DNA of 64,000 nt from Paraconexibacter sp040581415 (GTDB taxonomy: Bacteria; Actinomycetota; Thermoleophilia; Solirubrobacterales; Solirubrobacteraceae). The stretch covers positions 3,162,001-3,226,000 of the forward strand of contig NZ_CP114014.1 in assembly GCF_040581415.1 (NCBI RefSeq), read 5' to 3'. Every line of letters starts with the position of its first letter. Position 1 is the stretch's first letter. Both the position numbers and the translations under genes were made by a program. Shown piece after piece: positions 40,956-48,900 of the stretch. Under the pieces are notes generated by a model. The model saw nothing but the letters and a program-made list of their open reading frames with translations, had not been told where the DNA came from and did no database searches.

Positions 40956-41528
40956 TCAGCCGCGGCCACCGCCCGCGAGGTCGACCGAATCCCCGGGCGA
41001 GCGCAGCAGGAGCCGCTTGGCGCCGGTGAATGTGTTGACGCTCCAGGTGCCCGACGTCTTCAGGACGGCCGGGACCGGCGCCGTCACTGTGACGGTGTAG
41101 GTGACCTTCACGCTCTTGACCTTCGCGAGCTTCTTCCGCACCGCCGCGGACGCCTTCACGTCGACGGCCCCACCGTCCTCGCCCTCGCCGGTCGCCGCCT
41201 TGGCCACGACCTTCGCCGTCCCGAGGGTCGCGGACGTGAGCTTCAGCTTCTTCTTCGTCGCGGCGTCGACCGTGATCTTCGCCGTGCCGGTGGGGACGCA
41301 GTCGACGAACGTGTTCGTGCCGGCGGCGACGCACGAAACGGTGAGGTGGTGCGTGATCGCAGGCCCGGTGTCCAGCTTGGTGACGCCGATGCCGCGGACG
41401 GCGAACGCCGCGTCCTGAGCGGAGGCAGCTCCCGATAGCGCGAGGAGCGCCGCCGAAGCACCGACAACGGTGGTGGCAGCGGCGACCGCGGCCCAGGAAC
41501 GGCGAGACGACGGAATGGCTTGGCGCAT
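40956..41528 (-). CDS. Secreted beta-rich protein of unknown function after pilC
   Basis: 190 residues. Signal peptide 1-37 (twin Arg SRRSW near residue 9, cleavage ASA-Q). The mature part is Val/Thr/Lys-rich with a Cys pair (VSCVAAG and VDCVPTG), and predicted beta strands such as SVKVTYTVTVTAP. Not recognised as a named family. It follows pilC by 55 nt in the same direction and could belong to the same transcript, but a role in pili is only suggested by position. Confidence 0.65.
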   Translation of the reverse strand: MRQAIPSSRRSWAAVAAATTVVGASAALLALSGAASAQDAAFAVRGIGVTKLDTGPAITHHLTVSCVAAGTNTFVDCVPTGTAKITVDAATKKKLKLTSATLGTAKVVAKAATGEGEDGGAVDVKASAAVRKKLAKVKSVKVTYTVTVTAPVPAVLKTSGTWSVNTFTGAKRLLLRSPGDSVDLAGGGRG

Positions 41529-41583
41529 GGGCTCTTCCTGGTGGACGGCACGGACGTGCCGAGGGGCCCGACCCTACCCGCGT

Positions 41584-42792
41584 CTACTTGATCGCGTCGT
41601 ACACCTTGAACAGCGGCAGGTACATCGAGATGACGATGAAGCCGACGATGCTGCCGACGACCACGATCATCACCGGCTCGAGGATCGAGGTGAGCGCCTT
41701 GACGGCCGCCTCGACCTGGTCCTCGTAGAAGTCCGCGACCTTCGAGAGCATCGTGTCCAGGGCGCCGGTCTCCTCACCGACGCCGAGCATGTGCGTGACC
41801 ATGCCGGGGAAGACGGGCGAGTCCTTGAGCGGACCGCTGATCGTCCCGCCGTTGCGGACGGAGGTGATGACGGCGTCCATCGCCTCCTCGATGACGGCGT
41901 TGCCGGCGGTGCGGCCCGTGATCTCGAGGGCGAGCAGCAGCGGGACGCCGGCGCTCATGAGGGCGCTCAGGGTGCGCGACCAGCGGGCGAGGGCGATCTT
42001 CTGGACGATCGTGCCGATGCCCATGGGGATGCGCAGGCGGAAGCGGTCCCACTGGGGCCGTCCTGTCTCGCTGACCTTCCACTTGCGGAAGGCGACGATG
42101 AGCGCGGCGGTGACGCCGAAGATGATGTACCAGTAGCCCGTCAGCGCGTTCGACGCGGTGACCGTGATCTTGGTGACGGCCGGCAGCTCGCCGCCGAACT
42201 CGTCGAAGACCCCGATGAACACCGGGATCAGGAAGGCGACGAGGGCCAGGACGACGACCAGCGAGAAGCCGATGACGACGGAGGGGTACGCCATGGCGGC
42301 CTTGACCTGCCGGCGCAGCGCGTCCTCCTTCTCGAGCTGATCGGCGACGCGCAGCAGGGCGGAGTCCAGGACGCCGCCGGTCTCCCCCGCCTCGGTCATC
42401 GCCGTGAACAGCGGGCTGAAGACCTTGGGATGCCGGGCCATCGCCTCGGACAGCGGCAGGCCGGCCTCGACGTCCTTGCGGATGTCGACGATCGTGCGCT
42501 GCAGCAGCTCGTTCTCGGTCTGGGCCTCCAGCACGTAGAGCGCGCGCAGGATCGTCATGCCGCTGTCGACCATCGTCGCCAGCTGGCGGGTCATGACGGT
42601 CAGGTCCGCGGCCTTGACGCGCTCGAAGAACTTGAAGTTCAGCTCACGCGAGCTGTGCTTGTCGGCGATCTCCAGGACGATCAGCCCGCGCTGCTTGAGC
42701 TGGTCGGAGACGGCCTGCTTGCTCTCGGCCTCGACCTCGCCACCGGCCTTCGCGCCGGTGAGGTCCATCGCCTTGAAGACGTAGGTGGACAT
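41584..42792 (-). CDS. pilC: Type IV pilus inner-membrane platform protein
   Basis: 402 residues, usual length. Two tandem GspF/PilC domains: the first includes MTRQLATMVDSGMTILRAL and MTEAGETGGVLDSAL, the second ARWSRTLSALMSAGVPLLLALEI and MLGVGEETGALDTML, each followed by a membrane helix; three helices in all near 180, 230 and 375. The start (YVFKAMDLTGAKAGGEVEAES) is characteristic of the family. It turns under the PilB or PilT motor to move pilin in or out of the membrane. Separated by 2 nt from pilT. Confidence 0.95.
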   Translation of the reverse strand: MSTYVFKAMDLTGAKAGGEVEAESKQAVSDQLKQRGLIVLEIADKHSSRELNFKFFERVKAADLTVMTRQLATMVDSGMTILRALYVLEAQTENELLQRTIVDIRKDVEAGLPLSEAMARHPKVFSPLFTAMTEAGETGGVLDSALLRVADQLEKEDALRRQVKAAMAYPSVVIGFSLVVVLALVAFLIPVFIGVFDEFGGELPAVTKITVTASNALTGYWYIIFGVTAALIVAFRKWKVSETGRPQWDRFRLRIPMGIGTIVQKIALARWSRTLSALMSAGVPLLLALEITGRTAGNAVIEEAMDAVITSVRNGGTISGPLKDSPVFPGMVTHMLGVGEETGALDTMLSKVADFYEDQVEAAVKALTSILEPVMIVVVGSIVGFIVISMYLPLFKVYDAIK

Positions 42793-42794
42793 GA

Positions 42795-43907
42795 TCAGGC
42801 CGCCATCCCGTAGTTGCCACCGGCTCCGCCGCCGCCGAAGCTCGACGCGCCGAGGATCCGGCGCAGCTCGTCCGGCGTGTCCGACCGCGCCTCGGCGACG
42901 CGCTGGGTGATCTTGCCCGAGCGCACGAGCGCGGCCAGGGCGGTGTCCATCGACTGCATCCCGACCCCGGAGCCGGTCTGCATCGAGGAGAGGATCTGGT
43001 GGGTCTTGCCCTCCCGGATCAGGTTCCGCACGGCGGCGGTCGGGACGAGGATCTCGCAGGCGACCGCGCGGCCGGCGCCGTCGGCGGTCGGGATCAGCGT
43101 CTGCGTGATCACGCCCTGCAGCGCGATCGAGAGCTGGACCCGGATCTGCTGCTGCTGATGGGCGGGGAAGACGTCGATGACGCGGTCGATGGTGGACGGC
43201 GCGCTCTGCGTGTGCAGCGTCGCGAACACGAGGTGGCCGGTCTCCGCCGCGGTGAGCGCGGTGGAGATGGTGTCCAGGTCGCGCATCTCGCCGACGAGGA
43301 TGACGTCCGGATCCTCACGTAGGGCGGCCTTCAGGCCGGCGGCGAACGAGTGCGCGTCGGCCCCGATCTCCCGCTGGTTGACCATGCACTTGCGGTGGCC
43401 GTGCAGGAACTCGATCGGGTCCTCGATCGTGAGGATGTGCTCCTCGCGGGTCGCGTTGATCTCGTCGACCATGGACGCGAGCGTCGTGGACTTGCCGGAG
43501 CCGGTCGGGCCCGTCACGAGGACGATGCCGCGCGGCTTCTTGCACAGCTCGTGGACGACCGGCGGCAGGCCGAGGTCGTCGATCGGCGTGATCTGCGCCG
43601 GGATCAGGCGGAAGGCGGCACCGAGGGCACCGCGCTGGAAGTAGGCGTTGACGCGGAAGCGGGCGCGGCCCGGGATCGAGTAGGCGAAGTCGAGCTGCCA
43701 CTCGGTCTCCAGGCGCTGGCGCTGGTCGTTCGAGAGGATCGAGTAGACGATCTCCCGCGTCTCGGTCGCGTCGAGCATCGGGTACTCGTCCAGCGGCGTC
43801 AGCCGGCCCCGCACGCGCACCATGGGATGCGAGCCGGCGGTGATGTGGAGGTCGGACGCCCGGCGGTCCAGGACGTCAAGGAGGAGATCGGCGAAATCGA
43901 AGCGCAT
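42795..43907 (-). CDS. pilT: Type IV pilus retraction ATPase
   Basis: 370 residues. Starts LLLDVLDRRASDLHITAGSHP as PilT proteins do. Walker A GPTGSGKSTT, Asp box ILTIEDPIEF, Walker B DPDVILVGEMRD, His box TGHLVFATLHTQSA, and the PilT-specific C-terminal motif AVRNLIREGKTHQI with the retraction AIRNLIR-like sequence. The tail is Gly-rich. A hexameric motor that depolymerises pili, giving twitching and DNA uptake. Lies between pilB (70 nt) and pilC. Confidence 0.96.
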   Translation of the reverse strand: MRFDFADLLLDVLDRRASDLHITAGSHPMVRVRGRLTPLDEYPMLDATETREIVYSILSNDQRQRLETEWQLDFAYSIPGRARFRVNAYFQRGALGAAFRLIPAQITPIDDLGLPPVVHELCKKPRGIVLVTGPTGSGKSTTLASMVDEINATREEHILTIEDPIEFLHGHRKCMVNQREIGADAHSFAAGLKAALREDPDVILVGEMRDLDTISTALTAAETGHLVFATLHTQSAPSTIDRVIDVFPAHQQQQIRVQLSIALQGVITQTLIPTADGAGRAVACEILVPTAAVRNLIREGKTHQILSSMQTGSGVGMQSMDTALAALVRSGKITQRVAEARSDTPDELRRILGASSFGGGGAGGNYGMAA

Positions 43908-43977
43908 CGTGCTGTTCCTATCGGCCCCGGCCCCCGATCCTTGAGGGTTCAGCAGGCCTTTTGGACAGCGCCGGCGC

Positions 43978-45780
43978 TCAATAATCCTCGGCGATGCCGG
44001 TGCCCGTCACGCGGGCGACCTCGCTGATGGACGTGCGTCCCTGACGGACCTTCTCGAGGCCGTCCTCGCGCAGCCGGCGCATGCCGGACCGCATGGCGGA
44101 GGCGGCGATCTCGTCGGCCGACGAGCGCTCGATGATGAGCTTGCGGATCTCCTCGGTGATGGTCATCACCTCGTAGAGGCCGAGCCGTCCCTTGTAGCCC
44201 GAGCCGCCGCAGCGGCCGCAGCCGACCGGGTCGTACGCCTCGATGTCCATCCGCGCCGGGAACCCGCTGTTGCGCAGCACCTCGGCACTCAGGATCGTCC
44301 GCGTCTTGCAGTTCGGGCACAGCGTCCGGGCCAAGCGCTGGCCGACGACGCAGTCCAGCGCGCTGGCGACTAGGAACGGCTCGATGCCCATCTCGATGAG
44401 GCGGGTGATCGCGGTCGGCGCGTCGTTCGTGTGCAGCGTGGAGAGCACCATGTGCCCGGTGAGCGCGGCCTCGATGGCGATCTGCGCGGCCTCGCGGTCC
44501 CGGATCTCGCCGACCATGATCACGTCGGGGTCGGCGCGCATCATCGAGCGCAGGCCGTTGGCGAAGGTCAGCCCGGCGCGGGTGTTGACCTGGATCTGAG
44601 TGATCCCGTCGAGCTCGTACTCGACCGGGTCCTCGATCGTGATGACGTTCTTCTCCGGCGTGTTCAGCTCGCCGAGCGCCGCGTAGAGCGACGTGGACTT
44701 GCCCGAGCCGGTCGGGCCGGTGACGAGGACCGCGCCGTAGGCCTGGTGGAACGCACGCTGGAAGCGGACCCGCTCGGGCTCCAGGAACCCGAGCTTGTCG
44801 AGCTCCATCACGACGGCGGTCTTGTCCAGGATCCGCATCACGGCGCCCTCGCCGTGGACGGACGGGAGCGTGACGATGCGCAGGTCGATGTGGCGGCCGT
44901 CGATCGTCAGGCCGACGCGGCCGTCCTGCGGCAGGCGCTTCTCCGCGATGTTCAGCTCGGCCATGATCTTGATGCGGCTGATGACGCCGTTGACCATCCG
45001 GCGGGGGACGGTCGTGGTGTCCTTCAGCACGCCGTCGATCCGGAAGCGGACGCGCATCTGCGTGCCCTCGGAGGCGAGGTGCACGTCGGAGGCGCCCTGC
45101 TCGGCGGCCTGGGCGATGATCTGGTTGACGAGCTTGATGACCGGCGCCTCGTCGGCGGACTCGCGCAGGTCGACGACCTCGGCGTCGTCCTCGGCGGCCT
45201 CCTGCGCGGTCGAGGCGACGACGTCGTCCAGCCGGGTGAGGCGGCTGACGAGGCCGGTGATGTCCTCGCGCGAGGACACGACCGGGCGCACGTCGTAGCC
45301 CGTCATCAGCGCGATGTCGTCGAGCGCCAGGACGTTGGCCGGGTCCGCCATGGCGACGACCAGACCGCGGTCGCCGACGAAGGCGACCGGGACCGCGTCG
45401 TAGCGGCGGGCGGCAGCGGTGTTGATGAGGTTCGCCGCGCCCATGTCGACGTTGAACGCCGTCAGGTCGAGGTGATCGAGGCCGTGGCGTTCGGCGACGG
45501 CGCGCGAGAGCGAGATCTGGTCGATCTCCCCGCGCTCGAGGAGGACGGCCTCGGGGGTGACGCCGCCCGACCGCGACGTGTCGATGGCGGCGTCGACGCG
45601 CTCGCGCGGGACCATGCCCAGGTCGACGATGACGTCGGTCAGGAAGCGTGCGTTGCCCCCGCGGGACCGAGGGCGCGTGATCCCGTCCCACTTGTTCCCG
45701 GCCGCGCCCTCGCCGGCGGTTGCCGCCGCCGAGGAGGCGGGCCCGGGGACGGGGCGCAGGTGGGGTGGATCTGGGGACAT
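43978..45780 (-). CDS. pilB: Type IV pilus extension ATPase with MshEN N-domain
   Basis: 600 residues from the ATG at 45780, one nt after the aroE stop. A Pro/Ala-rich tail (1-40) is followed by an MshEN-like domain (45-200; LTDVIVDLGMV, then LLERGEIDQISLSRAVAERHGL), a fold that binds c-di-GMP in other PilB/MshE proteins; here the Gly of the first motif is Thr. The motor has Walker A GPTGSGKSTS, Asp box TIEDPVEY, Walker B DPDVIMVGEIRD, His box LSTLHTNDA, and a zinc site CPNC/CGRC. It assembles pilin into the fibre from the cytoplasm. Confidence 0.95.
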   Translation of the reverse strand: MSPDPPHLRPVPGPASSAAATAGEGAAGNKWDGITRPRSRGGNARFLTDVIVDLGMVPRERVDAAIDTSRSGGVTPEAVLLERGEIDQISLSRAVAERHGLDHLDLTAFNVDMGAANLINTAAARRYDAVPVAFVGDRGLVVAMADPANVLALDDIALMTGYDVRPVVSSREDITGLVSRLTRLDDVVASTAQEAAEDDAEVVDLRESADEAPVIKLVNQIIAQAAEQGASDVHLASEGTQMRVRFRIDGVLKDTTTVPRRMVNGVISRIKIMAELNIAEKRLPQDGRVGLTIDGRHIDLRIVTLPSVHGEGAVMRILDKTAVVMELDKLGFLEPERVRFQRAFHQAYGAVLVTGPTGSGKSTSLYAALGELNTPEKNVITIEDPVEYELDGITQIQVNTRAGLTFANGLRSMMRADPDVIMVGEIRDREAAQIAIEAALTGHMVLSTLHTNDAPTAITRLIEMGIEPFLVASALDCVVGQRLARTLCPNCKTRTILSAEVLRNSGFPARMDIEAYDPVGCGRCGGSGYKGRLGLYEVMTITEEIRKLIIERSSADEIAASAMRSGMRRLREDGLEKVRQGRTSISEVARVTGTGIAEDY

Positions 45781-45781
45781 G

Positions 45782-46588
45782 TCAGTGGGGTGGTATTCCA
45801 CGAGCACCGTCTCGCATGGCGTCGATTGGCGCCCGGACACCGGTCCAGGCTTCAAGACTCAGTGCTCCCTGATGAACCAGTATCTCCAAGCCGTCAACCA
45901 CGGACACCTCGCGGTCCCGAGCCGCGCCGATGAGGGCCGTGTCGCCGTCTCGGTAGACCAGGTCCACCAGACACGAGTATTCATTGATCGCATCGGCGCT
46001 CAGCGGCAGTTCCTTGAACGTCGTGGACACATCGTGCAGTCCGACGCTCGTGCAGTTGACCAGCAGGTCCGCGCTGCCGATGACCTCCACCGCGCGCACG
46101 TCCAGGTCAGCTGCGAGCCGCTGCGCCCGCTGTGGACTGCGGTTCCAGACCGCCACGTCGGCCGCGCCGGCGTCACGCAGCGCCCACGCGACGCCGCGCG
46201 CGCTGCCCCCGGCCCCAAGCACCACGGCCGTCCGTCCGCGCACCGGCCACGGCAGCGTGGCGATGAGCCCCGGGGCGTCGGTGTTGTCGGCGTGGATCGC
46301 GCCTTCAGCGCTGAAGCTGAGCGTGTTCGCCGCGCCGATCGCCCGTGCGGCCGGGGTCGCCGTGTCGGCCAGCGCGAGCGCGGCCTCCTTGTGCGGGATC
46401 GTCACGTTCGCGCCGACGAACCCGGCGCCGGGCAGGCCGCGGACCGTCTCGGCGAACAGCTCGGGCGGGACCGGGAGGCGCTGGTAGGACCAGCCCTCCC
46501 CCAGCCCCATCTGCGCCAGCGCCGCGGTGTGCATGGCGGGGGACCGGCTGTGCGCCACCGGCCACCCGAGCACACCCAGCCGGCGCAT
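45782..46588 (-). CDS. aroE: Shikimate dehydrogenase
   Basis: 268 residues. Reduces 3-dehydroshikimate to shikimate with NADPH. GWPVAHSRSPAMHTAAL (substrate Ser), GANVTIPHKEAAL with the catalytic Lys, NTLSF, ADNTDAPG with the catalytic Asp, the Rossmann loop VVLGAGGSARGVAWAL, and LVDLVYRDGDTAL and HQGALSLEAWTG at the end. The ATG overlaps the mltG stop by 1 nt (TGATG) and pilB follows by 1 nt, so it is translationally coupled on both sides. Confidence 0.95.
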   Translation of the reverse strand: MRRLGVLGWPVAHSRSPAMHTAALAQMGLGEGWSYQRLPVPPELFAETVRGLPGAGFVGANVTIPHKEAALALADTATPAARAIGAANTLSFSAEGAIHADNTDAPGLIATLPWPVRGRTAVVLGAGGSARGVAWALRDAGAADVAVWNRSPQRAQRLAADLDVRAVEVIGSADLLVNCTSVGLHDVSTTFKELPLSADAINEYSCLVDLVYRDGDTALIGAARDREVSVVDGLEILVHQGALSLEAWTGVRAPIDAMRDGARGIPPH

Positions 46589-48489
46589 CAGCAGTTCGAC
46601 GGGTCCTTGCCGCCCAGCTCTTCGCGCTTGGCGTTGTACGCCTCCACGTCGCGCACGAACTTCTCGTCGCTCGCGCTGAACGCGTGGGCGCCGTTGCCGC
46701 ACGGCTTGACGACGTAGTAGAGGAAGTTCACCTTCGCCGGCCGTGCCGCCGCCCGCAGCGACGCAAGGCCGGGGCTGGAGATCGGCGTGGGCGGCAGGCC
46801 CTTGCGGGTGTAGGTGTTGTACGGCGCGTCGCGCTCGAGCTCCGACTGCCGGATGGGCCGGGCGTCGGACCCGTAGTTGCCGGTCCCGTAGCGGATGGTC
46901 GCGTCGATCTTCAGCTCCATGCCGAGCTTGAGGCGGTTGTAGATGACCGCGGCGATCAGCGGGCGGTCCTTCGCCGTCTGCGCCTCGTTCTCGATCAGCG
47001 ACGCGATCGTCAGCACGTCGTAGCGCGACAGGTTCTTCGACTTCGCGTAGGCGTAGTCGACCTTCGCCGTCTCGCGCTTGTAGACCTTCAGCTGCTCGGC
47101 GACGAGCGTCGCGGTGCTGGCCGTCGTCCGCAGGCGGTAGGTCGCCGGGAACAGGAAGCCTTCGGGGGTCTTGACCGACTTCGGCGCGCCGAGCGACCGG
47201 ATCGTGCGCCGGGCGGACGCCGATCGGGTGGCCTTCGTGTAGCTGCCGCTGAGCTCCGCGCGGTGGGCGAGCGACCCGACCTGCTTGATGGTCAGGCCCT
47301 CGGGGATGGCGACGTCGAGCGTCGCGACGACCTTCGGCGCGATCATCAGCGCCTTGATCGCGTCGTCGTACGCCATGTCCTTCTTCAGGACGTGGGGCCC
47401 CGACCGCAGCTTGTCGCGGTCGCCGGAGAAGCGGGCGCGCAGCGAGAAGATGAGGCCGTTGTCGACCACGCCGGCGTCGGCGAGCTGGTCGCCGATCTGG
47501 CGCGCGCCGGAGCCGTCGGGGATCACGACGCGGACCTGCCCCTCCCCGTCGCCGTGCAGCGGCTGCCAGAACTTGTTGGCGCCGTAGGCGATCAGGAGCA
47601 GGACGATGATCAGGATCGCCGGGCCGACGCGCTTGACGCCGCGACGGGATCGCGGGGTCCCGCGGCCGCGGGGCGGCGCACCGAAGCGCGGCAGGCCGTC
47701 GGCGCCGGCCGCGGTCGCGAACGCCGACGCGGGGACGCGCTTGACGCCGACCGGCCGGTCGGACTCGCCGTCGTGCCCGAGGACGCGGACGGGACGGTCG
47801 TCGTCGTCGTGGTCGATGGCGACGTCGGGACGGGTCGGCGGGACCGGGCGGTGGCGGGCGGTGTCGTCGTCCGGCGGCGGAACGGGGTCGATGCGCGTCG
47901 GCTCGTCGGTCTCCCAGCTGAGCGCCGGGCGCGGCGGGATGATCCGCGGGGCCGTGCGGGCGTCGGCGGACTCGTCGGCGAACGGCTCGTCCTCGTCCTC
48001 GTCGAAGAACGACTCGGCCGCGCGCGGAGCGGGCGCGGCGGGGGGCGTCTCGCGCGGTGCCGGCGGGGTCTGGAAGGACTCCTCGTAGACGGGCTCTTCG
48101 TCGGCCGAGTCCTCGAAGTGGTGAGCGCGGTTGTCGACCTTGCGCGGTGCGGCCTGCTCGGGGGCGGGGACGTGGTCGTCGGCGAGCCACGCCGGGTCAC
48201 CGGGAAGCGGCTGCTCGTCGGGCGGGAGCGGCTGCTCGTCCGCCGGCAGGTACGGCTCGGGCACCGGGACGTCGTCGTACGCCGCCTCGGCCGCCGGGAC
48301 GTCCTCGAACGCCGTGTCCGGATCTGGCTCCGCTGCCGGGCGGACCGGCCGGGCGGGCGGCTCGCGGCCGTCCTTGCGCGCACGGCGCGCCTCGCGCTCG
48401 AGGCGGGCCTGCTCGCGCGCCTCGGCGCTGCGGGCGCGCTCGTCGCTGCCGCCGCCACCGCTCTTGCCGCCGCCGAAGACCGGGCTCAT
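46588..48489 (-). CDS. mltG: Endolytic murein transglycosylase
   Basis: 633 residues. The first 275 residues are a Pro/Glu/Asp-rich cytoplasmic region, unusually long, followed by a transmembrane helix (VGPAILIIVLLLIAYGA, about 285-300), a LysM-like domain (VRVVIPDGSGARQIGDQLADAGV) and the YceG catalytic domain. The active-site Glu lies in TIASLIENEAQ; the signature YNRLKLGMELKIDATIRYG follows, then YNTYTRKGLPPTPISSPG. It cuts nascent glycan strands and sets their length. The ATG overlaps the ruvX stop by 4 nt. Confidence 0.94.
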   Translation of the reverse strand: MSPVFGGGKSGGGGSDERARSAEAREQARLEREARRARKDGREPPARPVRPAAEPDPDTAFEDVPAAEAAYDDVPVPEPYLPADEQPLPPDEQPLPGDPAWLADDHVPAPEQAAPRKVDNRAHHFEDSADEEPVYEESFQTPPAPRETPPAAPAPRAAESFFDEDEDEPFADESADARTAPRIIPPRPALSWETDEPTRIDPVPPPDDDTARHRPVPPTRPDVAIDHDDDDRPVRVLGHDGESDRPVGVKRVPASAFATAAGADGLPRFGAPPRGRGTPRSRRGVKRVGPAILIIVLLLIAYGANKFWQPLHGDGEGQVRVVIPDGSGARQIGDQLADAGVVDNGLIFSLRARFSGDRDKLRSGPHVLKKDMAYDDAIKALMIAPKVVATLDVAIPEGLTIKQVGSLAHRAELSGSYTKATRSASARRTIRSLGAPKSVKTPEGFLFPATYRLRTTASTATLVAEQLKVYKRETAKVDYAYAKSKNLSRYDVLTIASLIENEAQTAKDRPLIAAVIYNRLKLGMELKIDATIRYGTGNYGSDARPIRQSELERDAPYNTYTRKGLPPTPISSPGLASLRAAARPAKVNFLYYVVKPCGNGAHAFSASDEKFVRDVEAYNAKREELGGKDPSNC

Positions 48490-48896
48490 GCCGTCGTCCC
48501 CCGCGCCTGGTGCGTCATCCAGTCCAGCAGCAGGACGGCGGCCGCGCGTGAGTCCTCCGACGTCCGCGCGTCACCGCCCGCGGCCTGGGCAGCGATGCTC
48601 GTGGTGAAGCGCTCGTCGTACATCTCGACCGGGACCCGCGGGATGGCCTCGGCCAGGCGCGCGGCGAACGCGCGGGCCTCGGTGGTCTGCGCGGTGTCGC
48701 GCCCGGAGAGCCCGAGCGGCAGGCCGACCACGACGCGCTTGACCCCGTGCTCGCGGACCGTCCCGATCACGCGGGCGAAGCCCTTGCGGGTGTCCGGCCG
48801 GAGGACCGGCGCGATCGGCGTGGCCAGCGTCCCGGTGGGGTCGCTCAGGGCACAGCCGCACCGCGCACTGCCGTAGTCGAGCGCCAACACCCGCAC
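48486..48896 (-). CDS. ruvX: Putative pre-16S rRNA nuclease / Holliday junction resolvase homologue
   Basis: 136 residues from the GTG at 48896, four nt after the alaS stop. RNase H-like fold of the YqgF family: LALDYGSARCGCALSD with the catalytic Asp, VVVGLPLGLSGRDTAQT, EMYDERFTTS with Glu and DSRAAAVLLLDWM with the last Asp. It is thought to process 16S rRNA 5' ends. The alaS-ruvX-mltG-aroE order is common in firmicutes and actinobacteria. Confidence 0.9.
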   Translation of the reverse strand: MRVLALDYGSARCGCALSDPTGTLATPIAPVLRPDTRKGFARVIGTVREHGVKRVVVGLPLGLSGRDTAQTTEARAFAARLAEAIPRVPVEMYDERFTTSIAAQAAGGDARTSEDSRAAAVLLLDWMTHQARGTTA

Positions 48897-48900
48897 GATG

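Noticed and set aside
39626..40969. N-terminal extension of RecQ to position 40969
   Set aside because: It lies antisense to the RES/Xre pair, whose domains and operator are clear; the extra residues have no family match.
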